DNA of 51,667 nt, taken from positions 1 to 51,667 of the forward strand of contig NZ_JWHR01000018.1 of assembly GCF_000808015.1 (NCBI RefSeq). Direction: 5' to 3'. The position numbers and the translations under genes were made by a program. Below, piece after piece: positions 43,190-51,646 of this stretch. The number at the start of each line of letters is the position of its first letter. The stretch's first letter is position 1. The DNA comes from Terrisporobacter othiniensis (GTDB taxonomy: Bacteria > Bacillota > Clostridia > Peptostreptococcales > Peptostreptococcaceae). The notes below the pieces were generated by a model that saw nothing but the letters and a program-made list of their open reading frames with translations, ran no database searches and had not been told where the DNA came from.

Positions 43190-44512
43190 TTGGATTTACA
43201 AAGAAAACTGGAAATATTATCATCAGCAGCAAAATACGATGTATCATGTTCATCAAGTGGTAGCAATAGAAAAAATAAAAAAGGTGGTATAGGAAATGCA
43301 TCTATTGGAGGTATTTGTCATTCGTTTACGCCAGATGGAAGATGTGTATCACTACTTAAAATTCTTATGAGTAATGTGTGCATCTATGATTGTAGTTACT
43401 GTGTAAGCAGAACTTCCAACGATTTTCCAAGAGCCACTTTCACGCCTGATGAAATATGTGATATAACCATAAATTTTTATAAAAGAAACTATATTGAAGG
43501 TTTGTTTTTAAGTTCAGCCATAGTGAAAAATGCAAACTTCACCATGGAGAAACTATATCAAACTGTTTATAAACTTAGGAATGAACATAATTTCAATGGA
43601 TATATACATTTAAAAGCGATACCAGGTGCAGACCAAGATTTAATAAATAAAACAGGACTTCTTGTAGACAGAATGAGTGTAAATATAGAACTTCCATCTC
43701 AAGAAAGTCTAAAGATTTTAGCACCAGACAAAGATAGAAATAAAATACTTTTGCCTATGAAACATATTAGTAATGGTATTATACAAAATAAAAATGAAAG
43801 AAAATCTTTTAAAACTGCTCCAAGTTTTGTACCAGGAGGGCAAAGCACTCAACTAATTGTTGGTGCATCACCAGAAAGCGACCTGAAAATACTAACCTTA
43901 AGTGAAAGTTTATATAAGAAAATGAATTTAAAAAGAGTGTACTACTCAGCTTTTGTACCTGTAACAAATGACAAAAGACTACCAGAAATCAAAAATCCAC
44001 CTACACTTAGGGAGCATAGATTATACCAAGCAGATTGGTTACTTAGATTTTATGGATTTAATGCAAAGGAATTATTAAGTGAGAATAACCCAAACTTTGA
44101 TATAAATTTTGATCCAAAAACAAACTGGGCTTTGCAAAATATGCATATATTCCCACTGGAAATAAATAAAGCACCGCGTGAGATGTTGCTTAGAATTCCC
44201 GGTATAGGTGGAAAATCAGTGCAAAGGATAATGGCAGTTCGCAGAGTTTCAAATATTACTTTTGAGGATTTGCGAAAAATAGGGGTTGTGCTAAAAAGAG
44301 CCCAGTATTTTATAACTTGTAATGGAAAATATTACGGAGATGTGTCCTTCGATGAATCACTTATAAGAAATAGATTGACTCCTAAGGAAGATTTAAATAT
44401 ATTAGAAAGTCAAGGAGAGCAACTTAATTTTTTTGATTTGCCTGTACTTTCCACTTCTCCAGCACTAACAAAGGTGGACGATATATTTACTTCCATAACA
44501 GGACAATTGTAG
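43190..44512 (+). CDS. Radical SAM putative DNA modification/repair protein with helix-hairpin-helix
   Basis: The TTG at 43190 is chosen: AGGAGG lies directly upstream and the family opens MDLQRKLEILSSAAKYDVSC; an in-frame ATG at 43097 lacks a ribosome binding site. The 440-residue product has the [4Fe-4S] motif C64-x3-C68-x2-C71 (CIYDCSYC), a radical SAM barrel (FLSSAIVKNANFTMEKLYQT, RMSVNIELPSQESLKILAPD), and a C-terminal helix-hairpin-helix EMLLRIPGIGGKSVQRIM for DNA contact. This is the TIGR03916-type family, always paired with the DUF4130 protein encoded nine bases downstream. It is thought to modify or repair a nucleic-acid base; the reaction is unknown. Confidence 0.9.
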   Translation: MDLQRKLEILSSAAKYDVSCSSSGSNRKNKKGGIGNASIGGICHSFTPDGRCVSLLKILMSNVCIYDCSYCVSRTSNDFPRATFTPDEICDITINFYKRNYIEGLFLSSAIVKNANFTMEKLYQTVYKLRNEHNFNGYIHLKAIPGADQDLINKTGLLVDRMSVNIELPSQESLKILAPDKDRNKILLPMKHISNGIIQNKNERKSFKTAPSFVPGGQSTQLIVGASPESDLKILTLSESLYKKMNLKRVYYSAFVPVTNDKRLPEIKNPPTLREHRLYQADWLLRFYGFNAKELLSENNPNFDINFDPKTNWALQNMHIFPLEINKAPREMLLRIPGIGGKSVQRIMAVRRVSNITFEDLRKIGVVLKRAQYFITCNGKYYGDVSFDESLIRNRLTPKEDLNILESQGEQLNFFDLPVLSTSPALTKVDDIFTSITGQL

Positions 44513-44521
44513 GAGGTATAT

Positions 44522-45268
44522 ATGAAAGTATTTTTACACGAACCAACTTTTGAAGGATTACTATCAGCTATTTATGAAGCTTATTACTCTAGTGTTAAGC
44601 CAGATAAAATATATAGTAAAATAGTATATGAGCAAAATTTAATTGATGAAGTTATTATAATAAAAAGTGATAGTATTAAATTTGAAAAAGTTTATAATGC
44701 TATAAAAAATAAAATTTCAAAAGAATCATTAAATAAAATATATTACGTCTTTTTATCAGAACTTAAAGAAAGTTCTAATATGATTTATTTATATGTACGA
44801 ATGGGATTCAAACTAGGTAAAAATATTGATTTACATAAAAATAATGACATAGTTTTAGATATGGATAAAATAAGTAAAAAGGTATACTATGAAGAACATA
44901 GATTTACAGGATTTGTTAGATTTAAAGAAATAAATAATATTTTATATGCTGCAATAAATCCGGATTTTAATATTTTACCAATATTGGCAGGTCATTTTAA
45001 AAATAGACTAAGTAATGAATATTTTATAATTCATGATATAAAAAGAGATATTGCAATTGTTTATGATAAAAAAGATTACTATTTAAGTAGTTTATCAAAT
45101 GAACAAAAAAATATTCTAATGAATACTGATGATAAGGGTGAATACGAAAACTTATGGAAACAATATTTCCAATCAGTAAATATAGAAGAGAGAAAAAATC
45201 CTAGACTTCAAAAGAGAATGATGCCTAGCAGATATTGGGAGAACATGGTTGAAGTAAATAATAAATAA
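44522..45268 (+). CDS. DUF4130 DNA-metabolism protein, partner of the radical SAM protein
   Basis: The 248-residue product belongs to the TIGR03915-type 'probable DNA metabolism protein' family. Features are the N-terminal FLHEPTFEGLLSAIYEAYYS, the central RFKEINNILYAAINPDFNIL, PILAGHFKNRLSNEYFIIHD, and the C-terminal NPRLQKRMMPSRYWENMVE. The fold is related to that seen fused to some uracil-DNA-glycosylase-like proteins, but no catalytic residues are obvious. AGGAGG follows the radical SAM stop, nine bases apart, so the pair is co-translated. Role inferred from the invariant pairing with the radical SAM enzyme. Confidence 0.88.
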   Translation: MKVFLHEPTFEGLLSAIYEAYYSSVKPDKIYSKIVYEQNLIDEVIIIKSDSIKFEKVYNAIKNKISKESLNKIYYVFLSELKESSNMIYLYVRMGFKLGKNIDLHKNNDIVLDMDKISKKVYYEEHRFTGFVRFKEINNILYAAINPDFNILPILAGHFKNRLSNEYFIIHDIKRDIAIVYDKKDYYLSSLSNEQKNILMNTDDKGEYENLWKQYFQSVNIEERKNPRLQKRMMPSRYWENMVEVNNK

Positions 45269-45379
45269 TTTATAAATTTTATAACAAGTATATTAACTTA
45301 AAAATAGAGCAAAAATAAATGTGTATGATTAAAATTAACATACTTTATAAATTATTTATACAGCTGGGAGTGAATCAAA

Positions 45380-46582
45380 GTGACAAAATTATCTCTACAA
45401 GATATTCAAAAAGCTCAAGAAACCATAAAGGACATAGTAAAAAAGACGGATATATTGGAAAGTGCTAAATTGAGTTCAATGACAGGAGCAAATATTTATT
45501 ATAAATGTGAAAATTTGCAAAAAACTGGTTCATTTAAAGTTAGAGGAGCTTGTAACAAAATAGCAAATCTTACAGAAAAGGAAAAAGCCAGTGGTGTTAT
45601 AGCATCAAGTGCAGGTAACCATGCTCAAGGTGTGGCACTTGGTGCAAAGATGAACAACATAGAAGCAACTATAGTAATGCCTGCAACTGCACCTCTTGCA
45701 AAAGTTACAGCTACAAAATCTTATGGTGCCAATGTGGTACTAGAAGGTTTAGTTTACGATGATGCTTATGCAAAGGCTGTGGAGCTTCAAAAAGAAACAG
45801 GAGCAACATTCCTTCATCCATTTAATGATGAGTATGTCATAGCAGGACAAGGAACTATAGGTTTAGAAATTTTTGAACAAATGAACAACAAAGTAGATAC
45901 TATACTTTGTCCAATAGGTGGAGGCGGAATAATTGCTGGGGTTGCTGTGGCTGCAAAAGCACTTAATCCTAATGTAAAGATAATAGGAGTGCAAACAGCA
46001 AATATTCCATCTATGCATGAATCAATGAAAGCAGGAAAGGTAACAACAGCCTTTAAATCTACTTCTGTGGCTGATGGTATTTCTGTCAAAACTGTTGGAG
46101 AGTTAACATTTAGCATAGTAAAAGATTTAGTAGATGAAGTTGTTCTTGTGGAAGAAGATGAAATAGCAGAGGGACTGCTTTTCCTAATGGAAAACCAAAA
46201 AGTTGTGGCAGAAGGTTCTGGTGCTGTAACCACTGCAGCACTTCTAAGTGGAAAGTATAAACCAAAAGCTGGTGAAAATGTTGTTTGTATAATTTCAGGT
46301 GGTAATATAGATGTTAACACATTAAACAAAATAATAGTTATAGCATTAATTAAAAGTGGTAGACGTTTTACTTTCAAAACAGAAATACAAGACAAACCAG
46401 GTGGACTTGCTGAACTTACAAGAGTCCTAAGTGGATTAGATGCTAATATAATTACAGCAAATCTATCTGCAACAAATGCTATTGGTAAATTAAATGCTCA
46501 TATGACTTTGGAAACTATTGATCATGATCATATAGAAAGAATTAGAAAAGCCATAATTGATGCTGGCTTCGAAATAGAATAA
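45380..46582 (+). CDS. ilvA: Threonine ammonia-lyase with C-terminal ACT domain
   Basis: This 400-residue fold-type II PLP enzyme converts threonine to 2-oxobutanoate and ammonia, feeding isoleucine synthesis or amino-acid fermentation. PLP-binding Lys53 sits in KTGSFKVRGA, with the phosphate cup CPIGGGGIIAGVAVAAKALN and the SAGNHAQGVALGAKM loop. A single ACT domain occupies about residues 325-400 (TEIQDKPGGLAELTRVLSGL), the short form shared by catabolic-type TdcB-like and clostridial enzymes; allosteric control by isoleucine or another ligand is possible. The GTG start follows GGGAG; no attenuator or T-box is seen upstream. The symbol tdcB would be equally defensible. Confidence 0.92.
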   Translation: MTKLSLQDIQKAQETIKDIVKKTDILESAKLSSMTGANIYYKCENLQKTGSFKVRGACNKIANLTEKEKASGVIASSAGNHAQGVALGAKMNNIEATIVMPATAPLAKVTATKSYGANVVLEGLVYDDAYAKAVELQKETGATFLHPFNDEYVIAGQGTIGLEIFEQMNNKVDTILCPIGGGGIIAGVAVAAKALNPNVKIIGVQTANIPSMHESMKAGKVTTAFKSTSVADGISVKTVGELTFSIVKDLVDEVVLVEEDEIAEGLLFLMENQKVVAEGSGAVTTAALLSGKYKPKAGENVVCIISGGNIDVNTLNKIIVIALIKSGRRFTFKTEIQDKPGGLAELTRVLSGLDANIITANLSATNAIGKLNAHMTLETIDHDHIERIRKAIIDAGFEIE

Positions 46583-46592
46583 TATAAAAAAG

Positions 46593-46622
46593 GGATAATG
46601 CTTATAAACATTATCCTTTTTT
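46593..46622. terminator. Bidirectional terminator between ilvA and the convergent gene
   Basis: GGATAATG (46593-46600) pairs with CATTATCC (46609-46616), flanked by A-runs before and T-runs after on the plus strand. Confidence 0.85.
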
Positions 46623-46626
46623 ATTA

Positions 46627-47166
46627 TTAATTTATAAATTTAAGTTTATAATCAGTTTTTAAAAATCCATTTAAGTTAACTAATAATTTTTTATTATTAT
46701 AAAAATTATTCTTATTAAATCTTAATAAAATAACCCCAGATGATTGAAGTCCTGATTCTATATCTATAGAATTCTTGCTTTCATCTAAAACTTTATATTT
46801 GATTTTAGCAAAACTAGTTTCTATACCATTATTTCTATTTACACTTTTTACGTTTAAACTAGTACCTTTAAACATATTCCAATTAGTACTTATTTTAATA
46901 AAAACATCTACATATTCGTCGTTAGCAATGATTTTATCAATTAGTATTTGGCTATCTTTATATTTGTATATGTTTTCTTCTTTTTCATATTCATAATCTT
47001 TCTTAGTATATTCCTGGGGAACTATTTCAAAAGATATATTTTCTTTTAAAAAACTCTGTTCTATATTATAAAATCTTCCATAGAGTATTTTATTTTCTGT
47101 AGTGTGAATTGATATTATTATAATAATAGCAAGACATAATAGTATAAAACATATACTTTTTTTCAA
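46627..47166 (-). CDS. Membrane-anchored extracytoplasmic hypothetical protein
   Basis: The 179-residue product begins with an uncleaved-looking signal anchor (MKKSICFILLCLAIIIIISI) and continues as a beta-strand-rich outer domain: QILIDKIIANDEYVDVFIKI, FKGTSLNVKSVNRNNGIETS, and a late LLVNLNGFLKTDYKLKFIN. No lipobox follows the helix. The family is not recognised. The gene is convergent with ilvA and divergent from the acidic protein gene. It sits alone, so its context says nothing on function. Confidence 0.6.
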   Translation of the reverse strand: MKKSICFILLCLAIIIIISIHTTENKILYGRFYNIEQSFLKENISFEIVPQEYTKKDYEYEKEENIYKYKDSQILIDKIIANDEYVDVFIKISTNWNMFKGTSLNVKSVNRNNGIETSFAKIKYKVLDESKNSIDIESGLQSSGVILLRFNKNNFYNNKKLLVNLNGFLKTDYKLKFIN

Positions 47167-47352
47167 ATTATCACATCCTTAATATATTTACTAATTTTAA
47201 TAGTATCATAGTTAATAGAATAAAATTAAATTTATTTATAAAAATCTATCTGTTAATCAAAGGGGTACAAAATCAATTATTTTTATGGTATATTATATCT
47301 TATTGTTTAAAATAATGAAGACATTTAAGACAGTTAGGAAAGGAAATACCAC

Positions 47353-47892
47353 ATGGAAATACTAAGATTTAAAGATGAAGAATTTAATTTAGAAAGTTTT
47401 ATACATTACTACAATGATAATATAGAAGAACTACTTTCAGAGTATCCTCACTATATATCAAGAGTTTGTTTAGTAGATAGAGACTATATGGATGTAATTG
47501 TGTTTGATGAGGATTATGAAAATTTAAGTGATGCGAAAGATTATGCAGATTTGTTAAAAGAAGGAGAGTATGCACTTCATTTTGTTATAGGGAAAACTTA
47601 TGAAGGAGCAGAGAAGATAGAACTTCTTCATGGTCAGACATACGGACTGAATCACTATATGGAAGATATATATGAAGATGAAAATACAATAAGAGATATA
47701 GGTGATTTAAGCTTAAACGTGGATAATCTTATAGGATTATTATTCGATTTAGAAGATGATGAAATAGTAGTTCACCCAGTAGATTTTGAACATGGTGGAG
47801 AAATATCACAACCAAGAATAAGAAAAGTAGACTACTGCGGAGATATGGAAGAAATTTTAATAAATATTTTAGATGAGTTTTTAATAAAATAA
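47353..47892 (+). CDS. Acidic hypothetical protein
   Basis: The 179-residue soluble protein is strongly acidic, with clusters such as YMDVIVFDEDYENLSDAKDY and GLLFDLEDDEIVVHP. The N-terminal half alternates strand and helix (FNLESFIHYYNDNIEELLSE), and the last part has HPVDFEHGGEISQPRIRKVD. There is no signal peptide. I recognise no family or catalytic motif; a metal-binding role for the acidic patches is only possible. AGGAAAGG precedes the ATG. It is a single-gene transcript. Confidence 0.55.
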   Translation: MEILRFKDEEFNLESFIHYYNDNIEELLSEYPHYISRVCLVDRDYMDVIVFDEDYENLSDAKDYADLLKEGEYALHFVIGKTYEGAEKIELLHGQTYGLNHYMEDIYEDENTIRDIGDLSLNVDNLIGLLFDLEDDEIVVHPVDFEHGGEISQPRIRKVDYCGDMEEILINILDEFLIK

Positions 47893-47989
47893 ATTCTTGG
47901 AGAACAGTTTTATTATTAAACAGAATATATTTAAAGATGAGCTATATCACGATAATTTTTAATTATCTGTGAATAGCTCATTATAGTAT

Positions 47990-48094
47990 TTAAAATAAAT
48001 TATGCATTTTCCACTTTCCACCAATTAAAGACATGGCATAAGCAAAAGGTTTGATATTTACTTCATTATCCGTACAGGATTTTACTTGTTTCAT
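47990..48094 (-). pseudogene. HxlR-type regulator N-terminal remnant
   Basis: On the minus strand an AGGAG site precedes ATG at 48094, which opens MKQVKSCTDNEVNIKPFAYA then MSLIGGKWKMHNLF and a stop. The A-x-x-L-I-G-G-K-W-K block is the HxlR winged-helix start; normally the domain continues for ~100 residues. The rest is deleted. It is divergent from the flavin reductase gene, the usual arrangement for an HxlR redox sensor and its target. The surrounding gap (47893-48257) otherwise holds a GAGCTAT/ATAGCTC hairpin at about 47939-47980. Confidence 0.7.
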
Positions 48095-48257
48095 TTCACA
48101 CTCTCCTTTTAGATATCATCTTACAAAAAAGTGCATACTATCATTATTTTTCATTTGTTATATAATTAAATATATAAATAGCACAAGGAAATATTTTCTT
48201 TAGTGGCCCATTGATAAGGTTACTAAATTATATTAATGAATTAAAAAGGGGGATATT

Positions 48258-48794
48258 ATGAAGAAAGAAATAGAAGTATTTGATTATGCAAGTGAAATTA
48301 TAAAAGCCGTTAATGAAGGTGTTTTACTAACAACAAAAGCAGATGATAAAGTTAACTCTATGACAATTTCATGGGGAACATTAGGAATTGAATGGGGAAA
48401 ATTAATATTTACAGTTTTCGTAAGAGAAAATCGCTTCACTAAACAACAACTTGAAAAAAATCCCGAGTTTACTATAAACATACCAATAGGTGAGTTTAAT
48501 AAAAAGATATTAGGTGTATGTGGTACAAAATCAGGTCATGCAACTGATAAAATTAAAGAACTTGATTTATCACTAGAATCACCAAATGTTATTTCAGTTC
48601 CAGGAATAAAAGAACTTCCTCTAACTCTTGAATGTAGGGTTATATATAAACAAAAACAAGATGAAAAAGAGGTTACAGAAGAAAATAAAAATAAATTCTA
48701 TCCACAAGATGTAGAGAGTTCATTCCATGGATCAAATAGAGACTATCACACAGCTTACTATGGAGAAATTGTAAGTGCATATATCATAGAGTAA
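48258..48794 (+). CDS. Flavin reductase-family (flavoredoxin-like) protein
   Basis: The 178-residue product has the FMN-binding split-barrel flavin-reductase fold: LLTTKADDKVNSMTISWGTL, GKLIFTVFVRENRFTKQQLE, FTINIPIGEFNKKI and GVCGTKSGHATDK, with a final FHGSNRDYHTAYYGEIVSAY. The family transfers electrons via FMN or reduces flavin with NAD(P)H; the electron partner is unknown. A dead HxlR gene is divergent from it, suggesting it has lost its regulator. GGGGGA precedes the ATG. Confidence 0.85.
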   Translation: MKKEIEVFDYASEIIKAVNEGVLLTTKADDKVNSMTISWGTLGIEWGKLIFTVFVRENRFTKQQLEKNPEFTINIPIGEFNKKILGVCGTKSGHATDKIKELDLSLESPNVISVPGIKELPLTLECRVIYKQKQDEKEVTEENKNKFYPQDVESSFHGSNRDYHTAYYGEIVSAYIIE

Positions 48795-48800
48795 TATGTT

Positions 48801-48901
48801 TTAAAGTTAATGCTACAACAGAAGAATACAATAAATTTTACAAAGATTATGCTAGTAATCTTAAGAATGTGATTTATGATTTTATACAAAAAAGGGCTTA
48901 A
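48801..48901 (+). pseudogene. Short C-terminal fragment
   Basis: A startless frame encodes FKVNATTEEYNKFYKDYASN then LKNVIYDFIQKRA and a stop inside the terminator stem. It looks like a helical protein tail, with no family recognised. It probably remains from a deletion between the flavin reductase and acyltransferase genes. Confidence 0.3.
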
Positions 48902-48928
48902 CACTATTTTTGGTGAAAAAGCCCTTTT
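48890..48928. terminator. Bidirectional terminator
   Basis: AAAAGGGCTT (48890-48899) pairs with AAGCCCTTTT (48919-48928), with A/T runs outside both arms. It serves the convergent flavin reductase and acyltransferase genes. Confidence 0.88.
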
Positions 48929-48930
48929 AC

Positions 48931-50025
48931 TTATTTTATTCCCAAAACAAAATTAAAAATCTTAATTTTATTTAATACTTCATAAACTAAAAATGTTAAA
49001 ACGGTAGAAATAATAATTATTAATGCAATAGATAAAGTAGTTGATTTAACTGTAGGTATAATTAAACATGCAAGTATCAATAAAATTGGTTGATGTATAA
49101 TGTAAATTGGAAATGCACATTTATTTAAATATTTTAAAACTTTATTGCTTTTATTTAAATAAATACTACTAAAGCCAATTACTGTACAAATTGCACATAT
49201 TAAAACTCCATTTTTTAAAAAGCTATCAATAATCCATAAAGTAGCATTAATTTCTTCTGGTCTAAATTTTAATGTATAAACAACTCCACAAATTGCAAAA
49301 GAAATAAGTGTAATTAAATACTTATAACGATTTCCTATTAATCTTTCCAAAAGCATATTATCTTCATAAACAATATAACCTAGTAAGAAAATCAATAAAC
49401 ATGCCAATATACTTTTTCCCATTATACTTGGGAATAAATCGCTACATACTCCAAGAGCTAATAAAAGTGGAAAACTAAATTTGCTATGCAAAGATTTTCT
49501 TAGAGAATAAATAATACTTATACCTTTTTCCTTTTTGAATACTATAAATAAGATAATTCCTCCTAAAATAGAAACAACAAATAAATAAAGTATAAACCAT
49601 AAATGTGCAGGAGTAAAAGCACCATCAAATCCTGTAAAGTCTGTTACATTTGAAAAAAAGAAATCTAAATGACTAAAATAATTTAAATTTCCCTCGCCTC
49701 GCCAAACCCTTGCCAGATAAGTTTGTGGTGGAACTAAAAATATAATACCAAATAAAAGTGGTATAAGAAGCTTTTTAATTCTTTCTATTATATATTCCTT
49801 CATATTTCTACGCTCAAAAGAAAAATATGTGGAAGCTCCCGCAAGGAAAAATAACATGGGCATATACCAAGTAAATAATAATAAAATAATTAAATCAGCA
49901 AAAAAATTTTTTTCTTGTGAAATAATATAAAAGTCACCAAATTGGCAGAAAATAGCACAAGTATGATAAACAAAGAGCATTAATATACTTATGTTTCTAA
50001 TCCAGTCTATTTCGTATCTTCTCAT
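48931..50025 (-). CDS. Membrane acyltransferase (acyltransferase 3 family)
   Basis: The start is the second ATG (50025), behind GGAGG; an ATG at 50043 is the alternative. The 364-residue polytopic protein has about ten membrane helices. It opens MRRYEIDWIRNISILMLFVY with the family His in YHTCAIF, and continues with TWYMPMLFFLAGASTYFSFE and FTPAHLWFILYLFVVSILGG. The acyltransferase 3 family moves acyl groups, often acetyl or succinyl, onto extracellular sugars or glycolipids. The acceptor is unknown and no polysaccharide genes are adjacent. Confidence 0.88.
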   Translation of the reverse strand: MRRYEIDWIRNISILMLFVYHTCAIFCQFGDFYIISQEKNFFADLIILLLFTWYMPMLFFLAGASTYFSFERRNMKEYIIERIKKLLIPLLFGIIFLVPPQTYLARVWRGEGNLNYFSHLDFFFSNVTDFTGFDGAFTPAHLWFILYLFVVSILGGIILFIVFKKEKGISIIYSLRKSLHSKFSFPLLLALGVCSDLFPSIMGKSILACLLIFLLGYIVYEDNMLLERLIGNRYKYLITLISFAICGVVYTLKFRPEEINATLWIIDSFLKNGVLICAICTVIGFSSIYLNKSNKVLKYLNKCAFPIYIIHQPILLILACLIIPTVKSTTLSIALIIIISTVLTFLVYEVLNKIKIFNFVLGIK

Positions 50026-50169
50026 TTTACCCTCCGATTTCATACTAAGATTCTAATATAATTATATTAGCTATTTAACTTTATCATAAATTAAGTAATA
50101 AGTATGTAAAATAAATTAAAAAAATCATAAGTAATGGTGATAAAATTTAATATTATTAAATTTTTTTTG

Positions 50170-50189
50170 ATATATTGTATACAATATAT
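50170..50189. promoter_or_regulatory. 20-base perfect palindrome on the brnQ promoter
   Basis: The palindrome has the core ATTGTATACAAT and its last base is the first base of the -35 hexamer. The TTGTATACAA core resembles GntR-family operators. It is a strong repressor-site candidate; the regulator is not in the window. Confidence 0.6.
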
Positions 50190-50217
50190 TGACATAACTG
50201 TAAAATATTACTACAAT
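50189..50217 (+). promoter_or_regulatory. Predicted sigma-A promoter of brnQ
   Basis: TTGACA (50189-50194) and TACAAT (50212-50217) with exactly 17 bases between; transcription would start near 50224, about 30 bases before the ATG. Confidence 0.75.
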
Positions 50218-50255
50218 TATTACAATAATCAGAATTTTCAAAGGAGGAAATTGAA

Positions 50256-51575
50256 ATGAACAAAAAAAGCAAAGATATAGCCGTAGTTGGATTCGCACTA
50301 TTTTCCATGTTCTTTGGAGCAGGAAATTTACTGTTTCCTCCATACTTAGGACTTATATCTGGAGGGCATTGGTTAACGTCTCTAGCAGGATTTGTTTTAG
50401 CCGATGTAGGTTTAGCATTACTTGTAATAACAGCAGCAGCAAAATGTGGGGGAGAGTTAGATACAGTTTTATCTAGAGCCGGAAATAATATGGCCAAGTT
50501 TGTAGGTATAGCATCTGTACTATGTATAGGTCCACTTTTAGCAATACCAAGAACTGCTGCAACAACGTTTGAAATGGGAATATCACCTATAATTGGTGAA
50601 ACAGGAAGTATTATTCCTATTATAGTTTCTGTAGTATTTTTCTTACTTACATTAATTTTAACTATTAAACCATCAAAGGTGGTTGATATAATAGGAAAAG
50701 TTTTAACACCAGCACTTTTAATAGCATTAGGAATACTTATAGTTATAGGAATTATATCTCCAATAGGAGTAATTAGTGAAAATGCACTTATAGATAAAAG
50801 TTTATTTTCAGAGGGTGTTTCTCAAGGATATTTAACAATGGATGCTCTAGGAGCTGCTGCACTAGCCACAGTAATCATAGCATCTATAGGAGAAAGAGGA
50901 TATAACAACCCTAAAGATAAGGTGAAAATAACTGTTCAATCAGGGTTAGTAGCAGGACTTGCTTTAACTTTAGTTTATGGAGGTTTGACTTTCTTAGGAT
51001 CAATGTTATCTTCTACTTATGGAATAGATACTCCTCAAGCATCATTAATGGTTGTTATAACAAACTCATTACTTGGATATCCAGGAAAAATTGTTTTAGG
51101 TGTAATAGTAACACTTGCATGCTTAACAACTTCTATAGGACTTACTTCAGCAGCTGCTAAGTATTTTTCAAGTATAAGTAATAATAAAATAAAATACGAA
51201 ACAATAGTAATAGCAATATGTATATTTAGTGCTGTAGTATCAAACTTTGGAGTAAGTACAATAATTAAGTTTTCAGCTCCAGTTTTAGAAATAGTTTATC
51301 CAGTACTTATAGCTTTAGTTGTTATGACTTTACTTGGAGATCACATTAGAAATGATAATGCATTTAAAGGAGCAGCATATGTTACTTTAGTTATAAGTCT
51401 TTTAAGTGTTGGAAGTAATTTACTTTCATTAAAACAAATATCAGATCTATTAAGTTTATTACCTTTTGCATCAATAGGATTTAACTGGATAGTACCTGCA
51501 ATAATAGGAGCAGTTGTAGGCGGGTTAATTAAGGGTAAAAATAACAATAAAGCTAGCATATCTAAAGGAGCATAA
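50256..51575 (+). CDS. brnQ: Branched-chain amino acid transporter BrnQ
   Basis: The 439-residue LIVCS-family symporter imports leucine, isoleucine and valine with a cation. The N-terminus is diagnostic: DIAVVGFALFSMFFGAGNLL followed by FPPYLGLISGGHW. About twelve hydrophobic segments follow, with GPLLAIPRTAATTFEMGI, GYLTMDALGAAALATVIIAS and TLACLTTSIGLTSAAAKYFS. AGGAGG precedes the ATG. It is a single-gene unit between a palindrome-overlapped promoter and a strong terminator. A weak CodY-like sequence lies just after the start of transcription but has four mismatches. Confidence 0.95.
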   Translation: MNKKSKDIAVVGFALFSMFFGAGNLLFPPYLGLISGGHWLTSLAGFVLADVGLALLVITAAAKCGGELDTVLSRAGNNMAKFVGIASVLCIGPLLAIPRTAATTFEMGISPIIGETGSIIPIIVSVVFFLLTLILTIKPSKVVDIIGKVLTPALLIALGILIVIGIISPIGVISENALIDKSLFSEGVSQGYLTMDALGAAALATVIIASIGERGYNNPKDKVKITVQSGLVAGLALTLVYGGLTFLGSMLSSTYGIDTPQASLMVVITNSLLGYPGKIVLGVIVTLACLTTSIGLTSAAAKYFSSISNNKIKYETIVIAICIFSAVVSNFGVSTIIKFSAPVLEIVYPVLIALVVMTLLGDHIRNDNAFKGAAYVTLVISLLSVGSNLLSLKQISDLLSLLPFASIGFNWIVPAIIGAVVGGLIKGKNNNKASISKGA

Positions 51576-51615
51576 AAGCAATTAGAAAATAAGTTAATCT
51601 TTTGTTATATAGCAG

Positions 51616-51646
51616 AAGCTGGAAGATAATTCTTCCAGCTTTTTTA
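51616..51646 (+). terminator. Terminator of brnQ
   Basis: AAGCTGGAAGA (51616-51626) pairs with TCTTCCAGCTT (51631-51641) over TAAT, followed by Ts. Confidence 0.92.

Noticed and set aside
45814..46395. Long minus-strand open frame opposite ilvA
   Set aside because: It is a shadow of a well-supported coding frame, has no ribosome binding site, and its Ser/Pro/Thr-rich composition is that of an antisense translation.
50224..50238. CodY box before brnQ
   Set aside because: AATAATCAGAATTTT matches the CodY consensus at 11 of 15 positions, too few in AT-rich DNA to list as a site.
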